Source: Massilia sp. UBA2709 (GTDB lineage Bacteria > Pseudomonadota > Gammaproteobacteria > Burkholderiales > Burkholderiaceae_D). From it: 9,978 nt of DNA. A program made the translations under genes and the position numbers. The notes below the pieces were generated by a model. The model made no database searches, was not told the origin of the DNA, and worked only from the letters and a program-made list of their open reading frames with translations. The stretch is from assembly GCA_002354135.1 (NCBI GenBank), contig DEKZ01000128.1, forward strand, positions 1,020 through 10,997. Direction: 5' to 3'. Positions 1 to 5,697 of the stretch are shown here, one piece after another (position 1 is the first letter of the stretch; every line of letters starts with the position of its first letter).

Positions 1-1005
1 GCGCAGGCGCAGCTGGCGGGCCACTTCGTCGGCCGCTTCGCAGTTGGTGTTGAAGGCGGTGGTCTCGATGTCCGAGCCGCGCGTGGCGCGCGCCGAGTTG
101 ACGTCGATGGACACCAGGGCTTCGGTGTGGTCGATGACGATCGCGCCGCCCGACGGCAGCGGCACGGTGCGCGCGTAGGCGGTCTCGATCTGGTGTTCGA
201 TCTGGAAACGCGAGAACAGCGGCACGTCGTCGCTGTAGCGCTTCACGCGGTGCGCCATGTCGGGCATCACGTGGCTCATGAATTGCTGGGCCTGCTCGAA
301 GATCTCGTCGGTGTCGATCAGGACTTCGCCGATGTCAGGCTGGAAATAATCGCGGATGGCGCGAATGACGAGCGAGCTTTCCTGGTAGATCAGGAAGGGG
401 CCGGCGGCCGACTTGCCGGCGCCTTCGATGGCGCGCCACAGCTGCATCAGGTAGTTCAGGTCCCACTGCAGTTCTTCGACGGTGCGGCCGATGCCGGCGG
501 TACGGGCAATCACCGACATGCCTTGCGGCAGGTCCAGCTTGTCCATCGTCTCGCGCAGTTCCTGGCGCTCTTCGCCTTCGACACGGCGCGATACGCCGCC
601 GCCGCGCGGATTGTTCGGCATCAACACCAGGTAGCGGCCCGCCAGCGAGATGAACGAGGTCAGGGCTGCGCCCTTGTTGCCGCGTTCCTCTTTCTCGACC
701 TGGACCATGATTTCCTGGCCTTCGCGCAGGGCTTCCTTGATCGTGCAGTTACGCACGTCGACGCCATCGCGGAAATAAGAGCGGGCAACTTCTTTGAAGG
801 GGAGGAAACCGTGGCGGTCTTCGCCGTAGCTGACGAAGCAAGCTTCGAGGGAGGGTTCGATGCGGGTGATGACACCCTTGTAGATATTGGACTTGCGCTG
901 TTCGCGTCCGGCCGTTTCGATATCGATGTCGATCAGTTTCTGGCCATCGACGATCGCTACGCGCAGCTCCTCTTGCTGCGTAGCGTTAAACAACATACGT
1001 TTCAT
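1..1005 (-). CDS. rne: Ribonuclease E, N-terminal catalytic part (partial, runs off window start)
   Basis: This is the endoribonuclease that starts mRNA decay and processes rRNA and tRNA precursors, and that scaffolds the degradosome. The 335 visible residues begin MKRMLFNATQQEELRVAIVD, as in the RNase E/G family. Residues about 35-125 form the S1 RNA-binding domain (SNIYKGVITRIEPSLEACFV, then YGEDRHGFLPF). The 5'-sensor and DNase I-like region follow. IDHTEALVSIDVNSARATRG near residue 305 carries the first catalytic Mg-binding Asp, equivalent to E. coli D303. The second Asp, the zinc-link cysteines and the C-terminal scaffold lie beyond the window edge, so RNase G cannot be formally excluded. 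RNase E is favoured because the gene diverges from rluC, as in E. coli. The ATG at 1005 is followed at once by the conserved N-terminus. Only a weak purine stretch (CGGAG) precedes it, and there is a long leader upstream. Confidence 0.96.
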   Translation of the reverse strand, partial: MKRMLFNATQQEELRVAIVDGQKLIDIDIETAGREQRKSNIYKGVITRIEPSLEACFVSYGEDRHGFLPFKEVARSYFRDGVDVRNCTIKEALREGQEIMVQVEKEERGNKGAALTSFISLAGRYLVLMPNNPRGGGVSRRVEGEERQELRETMDKLDLPQGMSVIARTAGIGRTVEELQWDLNYLMQLWRAIEGAGKSAAGPFLIYQESSLVIRAIRDYFQPDIGEVLIDTDEIFEQAQQFMSHVMPDMAHRVKRYSDDVPLFSRFQIEHQIETAYARTVPLPSGGAIVIDHTEALVSIDVNSARATRGSDIETTAFNTNCEAADEVARQLRLR

Positions 1006-1175
1006 TTTTATTGACTCCGCGACCCGTGGGCCGTTCCGTGCCGCCTTGCCAGGGCGGCGAAAGTACAGGGACGTACGCGGGAGGGGAGAGCTGGAGGGGG
1101 GTATGCCCGGGTGTGGGGGCCGGCGAAGCAAAGGCTGCGCTGCCGCCACAGGGCGCGAATGGGGTCGATCGTCAT

Positions 1176-1210
1176 GCCGAGGGCACGCCGCAACTGTAGC
1201 TGCCCTCGGC
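1176..1210 (-). other. Perfect 10-bp stem-loop in the rne leader
   Basis: The inverted repeat GCCGAGGGCA (1176-1185) / TGCCCTCGGC (1201-1210) has a 15-base loop and no mismatch. It lies 170-205 bases upstream of the rne ATG. There is no T-run after it on either strand, so it is not an intrinsic terminator. A leader hairpin that takes part in RNase E autoregulation is the natural hypothesis, by analogy with hairpins of the E. coli rne leader. No sequence similarity to that element is claimed. Confidence 0.5.
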
Positions 1211-1711
1211 CGCTCATCCCGAGCGGCGCAACAGGGTCAACCAGGCGGTGCGCGCAACAACCAGCCAAACCTTAGCCAGCGAACAAACCAAGACTTCGAT
1301 CTATCGGCGAAGAGGGCGTCGATCAACCTGCTGCGCGTCGGCTTGTCGGCCATCACCTTGTGGGGGCTACCGACAATCCTTCCGCTCGCGACGGTTTCTC
1401 GAGGTCCTTTGAAATCAGCCTTTACTCTCAAGCCTTACGGATGAGGCTTACATCGGGTCGGGCGAAACGACAAGCGTTATCGACACCATCAACCGGCGAG
1501 CCCGCAAAGGCAAGCTTGCCGGTACTTATCCTTACAGTTCCAAACAATCCAATCCGGCACTCCTGCGCGCTACCCGATTGCAACTGCGGTGCAACCCTGA
1601 TCCACGCAGGAATGTGCGTACACGTTTTTTCCATCGATTTTGCATGCCAGCGGGGCCGATGGAACGCGCCCCTGTGTAAAATATCGTTTTAATTCTTACA
1701 CCTGCAGAGGT

Positions 1712-1738
1712 TTGACCGCCGCCTGTCGATTATATATT
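1712..1738 (+). promoter_or_regulatory. Candidate sigma70 promoter for rluC
   Basis: TTGACC (1712-1717) matches the -35 consensus at 5 of 6 positions and TATATT (1733-1738) matches the -10 consensus at 5 of 6. The spacer is only 15 bases, shorter than ideal. Transcription would begin near 1745, which puts the ATG at 1743 outside the message and favours the rluC starts at 1782 or 1788. An imperfect dyad, GTGTAA (1674-1679) / TTACAC (1696-1701), lies just upstream. Confidence 0.4.
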
Positions 1739-1781
1739 CAAAATGAAGGACTTAGAGAGAATTTCTGGGAAGACAGGCCAA

Positions 1782-2762
1782 ATGAAGATGCAAAACGATG
1801 TTGTTCCCCCTTCATCACAGGCATTGGCAGCACAGTTCGTCACCATTACCGAGGAGGAAGCCGGCCAGCGCATCGATAACTACTTGTTGCGCGTGTGCAA
1901 GGGTGTTCCGAAAAGCCATATTTACCGCATCCTGCGCTCGGGCGAAGTGCGGGTCAACAAGGGCCGCATCGACCAGTTGTACCGGCTGGAGCAGGGCGAC
2001 CTGGTGCGCATCCCACCGATCCGCATTGCTGAAAAAGCAAGTAATGCGACCGTTCCCGGCGCCGAATTCACGATCGTCCACGAGGACAACCACCTGCTCG
2101 TGATCGACAAGCCGGCCGGGGTGGCCGTGCACGGCGGCTCGGGTGTGTCGTATGGCGTCATCGAACAGTTGCGCGCGGCGCGGCCGGATGCGAAGTTCCT
2201 GGAACTGGTGCACCGGCTCGACCGCGAGACCTCGGGTTTGTTGCTGCTGGCTAAAAAACGCTCGGCACTGACCAACCTGCACGACCAGATGCGTGAAGGC
2301 CACACCGACAAGCGCTACCTGACTGCCGTCGCCGGCAACTGGGTCAACAAGCGCCAGCACGTGAAATTGCCGCTGCATAAATACACGACCCCGGATGGCG
2401 AACGCCGCGTCGTGGTGCAGGCCGGCGGCATGGAGTCGCATACCGTGTTCAGCCTGCTGCGCAAGTGGGAAGATTTTGCCTTGCTGGAAGCCGAGCTGAA
2501 GACCGGGCGTACCCACCAGATCCGCGTTCATCTGGCATCGTCGGGCTTCCCCATCCTTGGTGACGAGAAGTACGGCGATTTTGCATTGAACAAGCAGCTG
2601 CAGAAAGCCACGGAAAAACGCGGCGCGCTGCGCCGGATGTTCCTGCACGCTTATAAAATCACCTTTACCCACCCGGATACCGGCGCGAAGATGACCTTGC
2701 AGGCGCCCTTGCCAGCAGAGTGCGACCGTTTCTTGGTAAGCTTGGGGCAGCCGGTGGGTTGA
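1782..2762 (+). CDS. rluC: 23S rRNA pseudouridine synthase RluC
   Basis: This enzyme isomerises uridines to pseudouridine in 23S rRNA; E. coli RluC modifies positions 955, 2504 and 2580. An N-terminal S4 RNA-binding domain spans about residues 27-90 (AGQRIDNYLLRVCKGVPKSH, then RILRSGEVRVNKGRI). The RluA-type catalytic domain follows, with HRLDRETSGLLLL holding the catalytic Asp147 (E. coli RluC D144), then KTGRTHQIRVH and GDEKYG. I chose the ATG at 1782, giving 326 residues. This aligns best with E. coli RluC (319 residues) and lies downstream of the likely promoter. An in-frame ATG at 1743 would add 13 unconserved residues, and one at 1788 is also possible. The gene diverges from rne as in E. 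coli. No terminator is visible after it, so it may be co-transcribed with the HAD gene 99 bases downstream. Confidence 0.95.
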   Translation: MKMQNDVVPPSSQALAAQFVTITEEEAGQRIDNYLLRVCKGVPKSHIYRILRSGEVRVNKGRIDQLYRLEQGDLVRIPPIRIAEKASNATVPGAEFTIVHEDNHLLVIDKPAGVAVHGGSGVSYGVIEQLRAARPDAKFLELVHRLDRETSGLLLLAKKRSALTNLHDQMREGHTDKRYLTAVAGNWVNKRQHVKLPLHKYTTPDGERRVVVQAGGMESHTVFSLLRKWEDFALLEAELKTGRTHQIRVHLASSGFPILGDEKYGDFALNKQLQKATEKRGALRRMFLHAYKITFTHPDTGAKMTLQAPLPAECDRFLVSLGQPVG

Positions 2763-2831
2763 TGAATGGTAGGCATAGGGCAGCGGTAATGGATGAACGT
2801 ACGCCGATATGAACGACGACGGCACGATGCA

Positions 2832-2837
2832 TATAAC
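2832..2837 (+). promoter_or_regulatory. Possible -10 box ahead of the HAD-Rieske-S49 genes
   Basis: TATAAC matches the -10 consensus at 5 of 6 positions and lies 24 bases upstream of the HAD start. The -35 region at the right distance (around 2808-2814) is poor. This could be a weak internal promoter in the rluC-HAD gap, but read-through from rluC explains expression equally well. Confidence 0.25.
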
Positions 2838-2861
2838 AGGAGCCGGCTCGGGCCGGAAGAA

Positions 2862-3521
2862 ATGCCAAGAAAGCAATTTGATCTGATCGTGTTCGACTGG
2901 GACGGCACGCTGATGGACAGCACGGCGGCCATCGTCAAGTGCATCCAGGCGGCGGCGCGCGACGTCGGCCTCCCGGTGCCGAGCGACGAGGCGGCTTCGC
3001 ACGTCATCGGCCTGGCCCTGCCCGAAGCCATGCAGGCAGCGGTGCCCGACATGGAGCCGGCGCTCTATCCGCGCATGGTCGAGCGTTATCGCTACCATTT
3101 CCTCACGAAGGACCACGAACTGGTGCTGTTCAAGGGCGTTCGCGAGATGTTGGCCGAACTTTCCCAGCAGGGCTATTTCCTGGCAGTGGCCACCGGCAAG
3201 AGCCGGGTCGGTCTGAACCGGGCCCTGAACGCGGCCGGGCTGCTGTCCATGTTCGATGCCACCCGGTGCGCCGACGAGACGTTCTCCAAGCCGCACCCGG
3301 CCATGCTGCAGGAGCTGACGCGCGAACTCGGCCAGGACATGCGCCGCACGGTGATGATCGGCGACACCACGCACGACCTGCTGATGGCCCGCAATGCCGG
3401 CGCGGCCGGGATTGCAGTCGAGTACGGCGCCCATCCGGTGGACCAGTTGCAGGCCTGCCACCCCGTGTTCTCCGCGAAAACCGCGGTCGAGCTGCACGCC
3501 TGGCTGGTCGACAACGCATAA
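2862..3521 (+). CDS. HAD-IA family phosphatase, phosphoglycolate-phosphatase-like
   Basis: This is a soluble haloacid-dehalogenase-superfamily hydrolase of 219 residues. All four HAD motifs are present: motif I FDWDGTLMDS (nucleophile Asp12, general acid Asp14), motif II ATGK (Thr111), motif III with Lys143 in FSKPHP, and motif IV GDTTHDL (Asp168 and Asp172). A helical C1 cap lies between motifs I and II, which fits subfamily IA, the Gph/PGP-like group. The substrate cannot be read from the sequence; phosphoglycolate or another small phosphoester is plausible. The ATG at 2862 is preceded closely by GGAAGA and starts the conserved MPRKQFDLIVFDWDGT. An in-frame upstream ATG at 2793 would add 23 residues with no family support. 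The stop overlaps the next start (TAATG), which indicates translational coupling to the Rieske protein. Confidence 0.92.
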   Translation: MPRKQFDLIVFDWDGTLMDSTAAIVKCIQAAARDVGLPVPSDEAASHVIGLALPEAMQAAVPDMEPALYPRMVERYRYHFLTKDHELVLFKGVREMLAELSQQGYFLAVATGKSRVGLNRALNAAGLLSMFDATRCADETFSKPHPAMLQELTRELGQDMRRTVMIGDTTHDLLMARNAGAAGIAVEYGAHPVDQLQACHPVFSAKTAVELHAWLVDNA

Positions 3522-3883
3522 TGGCCGACGTCTACGTGTGCGATTCCAGCGCCCTGGTCGACGGCGGCGCGGGCGTGCGCTTTCCGGTGCTGGCCTTCGG
3601 CGATCCGGCGACGGGCTTCGCGGTGCGCTTCGGCGGCAGGGTCTATGCCTACCTGAACCGCTGCGCCCATGTCCCGACCGAGCTGGACTGGGTAAAAGGC
3701 CAGTTCTTCGAGTCGGGCGGCGAGTACCTGATGTGCGCCACCCATGGCGCCGTGTACAGGCCCGAGACCGGGGTCTGCGCCGGCGGGCCCTGCCGGGGAG
3801 CGCGGCTGCGTGCGATCGCGGTGCGCGAAGTCGACGGGCAGGTGCTCTGGCAGCCGGACGAGCGGATCCAGTCCCCGGCCTGA
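3521..3883 (+). CDS. Small Rieske [2Fe-2S] ferredoxin-like protein
   Basis: The 120-residue protein is a single Rieske domain. The two cluster-binding boxes are Cys48-x-His50 (RCAHVP) and Cys72-x2-His75 (MCATHG), 21 residues apart. These give two Cys and two His ligands to a [2Fe-2S] cluster. A CAGGPC segment (residues 86-91) follows, as in many dioxygenase-ferredoxin-type Rieske proteins. No oxygenase, reductase or membrane segment is attached, so it is probably a soluble electron carrier or redox sensor with an unknown partner. Its ATG lies within the TAATG overlap with the HAD stop, so the two are almost certainly one transcript. The S49 peptidase starts 57 bases downstream. In other Burkholderiales, as I recall, the same HAD-Rieske-S49 order recurs, but no functional link is established. 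Confidence 0.92.
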   Translation: MADVYVCDSSALVDGGAGVRFPVLAFGDPATGFAVRFGGRVYAYLNRCAHVPTELDWVKGQFFESGGEYLMCATHGAVYRPETGVCAGGPCRGARLRAIAVREVDGQVLWQPDERIQSPA

Positions 3884-3940
3884 GCCGCGCGGCAAGCAAC
3901 GAGTCAACAGGGCGGCAACCATTTAACTTCATTACTGCTT

Positions 3941-4933
3941 ATGAGCGACAACATCAGGAACGATGGCGAAAGCCGGTTCGCAGCCAACCCGACCGCCGGC
4001 AACTGGGAACGCGAGACCCTCGAGACGCTGGTTTTCGCCACCATCAAGGAACGTCGCGCGGCGCGCCGCTGGAGCATCTTTTTCCGGCTGGCCTTCTTGC
4101 TCGTGCTGATCGCCGGACTGTGGACCTATCTCGGCCTGAGCTTCGGCAGCGACGACGAGAACCTCGGTCGCCACACGGCCCTCATCGAAATTAACGGCGA
4201 GATCGAAGCCGAAGGCAGCGGATCGGCCGATAATGTCATCCCTTCGCTGAACAAGGCTTTCTCCGACGCGGGCTCGGCGGCGGTGGTGATGCGCATCGAC
4301 AGCCCCGGCGGCAGCCCGGTGCAGGCCGGCATCATCGTCGACGAGATCCGGCGCCTGAAGAAGGGCTATCCGGACAAACCCCTGTACGTGGTGGTCGACG
4401 AGATCTGCGCCTCGGGCGGCTATTACATTGCCGCCGCAGCCGACAAGATCTATGTAAACAAGGCTAGCATCGTCGGCTCGGTCGGCGTGCTCATGGACAG
4501 CTTCGGCTTCACCGGCACCATGGAAAAGCTGGGCGTCGAGCGGCGCCTGATGACGGCCGGCGCCAACAAGGGTTTCCTCGATCCGTTCAGCCCGCAGTCG
4601 GAAAAGCACCGCGCCCACGCCCAGGAAATGCTCAACGAAATCCACCAGCAATTCATTTCGGTGGTGCGCGCCGGTCGCGGTGCGCGCCTGAAGGAAACGC
4701 CGGAAACCTTCTCCGGCCTGTACTGGACCGGCGCCAAGGCCGTGGAAATGGGTCTGGCGGACGGCTTCGGCACCGTCGACACGGTCGCGCGCGACATCGT
4801 CAAGGCCGAGGACATCGTCGACTACACCGCCCACGAAGGCCTGCCGGAGCGGGTGCTGAAGAAGTTCGGCGCGGCGGTGGGCGACGGCGCGGTGAAGGCC
4901 ATGTCGCACACGGTGTTGCCGAAATTAAAATGA
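3941..4933 (+). CDS. sppA: S49 family signal-peptide peptidase, membrane-anchored (SppA-like)
   Basis: This serine protease is expected to degrade cleaved signal peptides or other membrane-associated peptides. It has 330 residues. A basic stretch (KERRAARRW) precedes one transmembrane helix at about residues 46-66 (IFFRLAFLLVLIAGLWTYLG), and the catalytic domain should face the periplasm. The S49 core shows MRIDSPGGSP, the nucleophile Ser158 in ICASGGYYIA, and the general-base Lys210 in GANKGFLDPFSP. The Ser-Lys spacing of 52 equals that of B. subtilis SppA (S147/K199). It is the short single-domain form, not the duplicated E. coli 67-kDa form. A SohB-type assignment is less likely. The start lacks a clear Shine-Dalgarno sequence. 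It is the last gene of the rluC-HAD-Rieske block, and the next intrinsic terminator on this strand is at 5137. Confidence 0.93.
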   Translation: MSDNIRNDGESRFAANPTAGNWERETLETLVFATIKERRAARRWSIFFRLAFLLVLIAGLWTYLGLSFGSDDENLGRHTALIEINGEIEAEGSGSADNVIPSLNKAFSDAGSAAVVMRIDSPGGSPVQAGIIVDEIRRLKKGYPDKPLYVVVDEICASGGYYIAAAADKIYVNKASIVGSVGVLMDSFGFTGTMEKLGVERRLMTAGANKGFLDPFSPQSEKHRAHAQEMLNEIHQQFISVVRAGRGARLKETPETFSGLYWTGAKAVEMGLADGFGTVDTVARDIVKAEDIVDYTAHEGLPERVLKKFGAAVGDGAVKAMSHTVLPKLK

Positions 4934-4961
4934 GCTGAACTGATGTTGCTCAATATGTCCC

Positions 4962-4989
4962 TTGAAAGTTCCGCGAAGTGTCCTATAGT
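4962..4989 (+). promoter_or_regulatory. Strong sigma70-type promoter in the non-coding gap after sppA
   Basis: TTGAAA (4962-4967) and TATAGT (4984-4989) each match consensus at 5 of 6 positions, with a 16-base spacer. This is the best promoter match in the window. It lies 28 bases after the sppA stop, points along the plus strand, and has no plus-strand gene downstream before the terminator at 5137. Initiation is expected near 4996. Confidence 0.6.
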
Positions 4990-4995
4990 GACTTT

Positions 4996-5168
4996 CGTAG
5001 TTCTTTCAGGGGAGGGCGACCAACAACAAGTGCCAACCTGTTCGCAATTGTTCATTCGTTGACGCTAAAACGCCGCATGCGTGCGGTTTTCGAGAGAATT
5101 CAATTCCTCACTCTACCCGGCCCTTCCCGGGAAGTGAAAACGACGGCGCAAGCCGTCGTTTTCTTTTA
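4996..5168 (+). ncRNA. Candidate small RNA, promoter to terminator, about 170 nt
   Basis: A good promoter (4962-4989) and an intrinsic terminator (5137-5168) bracket a stretch with no believable open frame. The predicted transcript has a GGGGAGGG run near its 5' end (5009-5016), then an unstructured CAACAACAAG segment. Next comes a hairpin of AAAA (5067-5070) with CCGCA, loop TGCG, TGCGG and TTTT (5087-5090). The palindrome CTTCCCGGGAAG (5123-5134) and the terminator stem complete it. I do not recognise a known family: I see no 6S, SRP or RNase P signature. Alternatives are a sppA 3' region with a cryptic promoter or a very short peptide gene. The call rests on promoter plus terminator alone. 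Confidence 0.45.
5137..5168 (+). terminator. Intrinsic (rho-independent) terminator, possibly bidirectional
   Basis: A perfect 11-bp stem, AAAACGACGGC (5137-5147) / GCCGTCGTTTT (5152-5162), has a GCAA tetraloop and is followed by a T-rich tail (TTTTCTTTTA). It ends plus-strand transcription from sppA and from the candidate small RNA. On the minus strand it lies 24 bases after the stop of the 5186-5488 gene. The A-tract there also gives a short T-run, so it may terminate both directions. Confidence 0.85.
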
Positions 5169-5185
5169 CAGCCACAAAACGTACG

Positions 5186-5488
5186 TCAGGCGGGGGTGTC
5201 GGACTCGGCCGGATGTGCCAGGGCGGCGCCGTCGTCATGCTGGACGAAGCCGCCGCGCTCGAGCCAGGCCTGGAAGTCGCGTTGTGCGCGGGCATACCAG
5301 GCGGCGCGCAGCGGCGCGTGGCCGGCGCCGTGCAAATGCGGGACGTTGCCGCCGCTGGTCCAGCGCGCCAGCGCGAGCCGGGTCGGGAACAGCGCGGTAT
5401 GCGAACGCGCCAGCGACAGGCGTGCGGCTCGGACCGAAGCTGGGGCGACTGCGGGCACGGCGTCCCCTGTGGGGTTCACTGGTTGCAT
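5186..5488 (-). CDS. Hypothetical protein, 100 residues, function unknown
   Basis: I do not recognise this protein. It reads MQPVNPTGDAVPAVAPASV at the N-terminus, and the middle and C-terminal part contains TSGGNVPHLHGAGHAPLRAA, WYARAQRDFQAWLERGGFV and an acidic tail. There is no signal peptide, membrane helix or metal motif that I trust. The codons have the strong G/C third-position bias of the neighbours. A good Shine-Dalgarno sequence (AGAGGAT) sits about 7 bases before the ATG. A weak promoter is complementary to 5511-5539, and the terminator at 5137-5162 follows the stop. These points favour a real gene over the overlapping frames at 5196-5548 on the other strand, which lack such signals. 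It stands alone on this strand, diverging from rsuA and converging with the candidate small RNA. Confidence 0.68.
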   Translation of the reverse strand: MQPVNPTGDAVPAVAPASVRAARLSLARSHTALFPTRLALARWTSGGNVPHLHGAGHAPLRAAWYARAQRDFQAWLERGGFVQHDDGAALAHPAESDTPA

Positions 5489-5510
5489 CTCGTAATCCTC
5501 TTATTGATCT

Positions 5511-5539
5511 TAAATAATTCCTACTGCATCTCTCATCAA
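5511..5539 (-). promoter_or_regulatory. Candidate promoter for the 100-residue minus-strand gene
   Basis: Read on the minus strand, TTGATG (complement of 5534-5539) and TATTTA (complement of 5511-5516) are separated by 17 bases. The -35 matches consensus at 4 of 6 positions and the -10 at only 3 of 6. Initiation would lie near 5504, leaving a leader of roughly 15-20 bases that contains the Shine-Dalgarno sequence. The -35 is overlapped by the dyad at 5521-5556, so repression or activation there is possible. Confidence 0.3.
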
Positions 5540-5556
5540 TTCCTGTAGATGAAGTA
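5521..5556. promoter_or_regulatory. Imperfect dyad (possible operator) in the divergent control region
   Basis: CTACTGCATCT (5521-5531) and AGATGAAGTAG (5546-5556) form an inverted repeat with 10 of 11 positions matching and a 14-base centre. It overlaps the candidate -35 of the minus-strand gene. The dimension fits a dimeric regulator site, but a hairpin in the transcript is excluded only if initiation is downstream, as proposed. No regulator can be named. Confidence 0.35.
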
Positions 5557-5662
5557 GGCCGATTCCTAATGAAGTTGAAGTCTATCAATGGATCGCTCGC
5601 TACGATTGATCTATCTCAAACGGGCGCATCATCTCTATCCCAGCGGTAACATCCTGCGGCCT

Positions 5663-5690
5663 TTGCCGCCCTTGGGCCTTCTGTTAAAGT
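5663..5690 (+). promoter_or_regulatory. Candidate rsuA promoter with extended -10, implying a leaderless message
   Basis: TTGCCG (5663-5668) and TAAAGT (5685-5690) are 16 bases apart. Each matches consensus at 4 of 6 positions, and the -10 is preceded by TGT, an extended -10. Initiation 6-8 bases after the -10 falls at about 5697-5698, the A of the rsuA ATG. There is no Shine-Dalgarno sequence before that ATG, which fits leaderless translation. Confidence 0.4.
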
Positions 5691-5697
5691 CTCGCCC

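Larger units (their letters stand above)
1006..1781. promoter_or_regulatory. Long rne/rluC divergent intergenic region, probable structured rne 5' leader
   Basis: About 776 bases lie between the rne and rluC starts with no convincing gene. Short open frames here lack conserved motifs, GC3 bias and ribosome sites. The rne-proximal half holds several dyads that would form hairpins in a minus-strand leader: GCCGCC/GGCGGC (1040-1058), a perfect 10-bp stem GCCGAGGGCA/TGCCCTCGGC (1176-1210), AAGCCT/AGGCTT (1430-1449) and the palindrome GGCAAGCTTGCC (1509-1520). E. coli RNase E represses its own synthesis through a 361-nt hairpin leader, and a comparable leader is inferred here. A weak minus-strand promoter match is TTGATC (complement of 1321-1326) with GATAGA (complement of 1300-1305). 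The rluC-proximal 100 bases are AT-rich. Confidence 0.5.

Noticed and set aside
127..1014. Plus-strand open frame of 295 codons opposite rne
   Set aside because: The minus strand encodes RNase E with recognisable S1 and catalytic motifs. The plus frame is its shadow.
887..1444. Plus-strand open frame of 185 codons covering the rne start and leader
   Set aside because: It begins inside rne, has no ribosome site and no conserved content, and its third-position GC is not gene-like over the leader part.
1815..3932. A 705-codon open frame on the minus strand spanning rluC, the HAD gene and the Rieske gene
   Set aside because: It is antisense to three confidently identified genes, has a low-complexity Arg/Ala/Pro/His-rich translation and no ribosome site. 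Such long shadow frames are common in GC-rich DNA.
3932..4909. Minus-strand open frame of 325 codons opposite sppA
   Set aside because: It is antisense to a clear S49 peptidase, with a shadow-like His/Val/Ala/Gly/Asp-rich composition.
5123..5134. CTTCCCGGGAAG palindrome as an operator
   Set aside because: It lies inside the predicted transcript just before the terminator and is far from either promoter. It is more likely part of RNA structure or chance in GC-rich DNA.
4996..5168. 6S RNA
   Set aside because: Length is similar, but I see no long near-symmetric duplex with a central bubble. The ends are not complementary apart from the local terminator stem.
4978..5517. Plus-strand GTG-start open frame of 179 codons after sppA
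   Set aside because: It starts inside the promoter spacer, runs straight through the intrinsic terminator at 5137-5168 and lies antisense to the better-supported 5186-5488 gene.
5235..5588. Alternative minus-strand open frame of 117 codons overlapping the 100-residue gene
   Set aside because: It starts in the AT-rich control region without a ribosome site and has an Arg-rich shadow composition. The 5186-5488 frame has the Shine-Dalgarno sequence and gene-like codon use.
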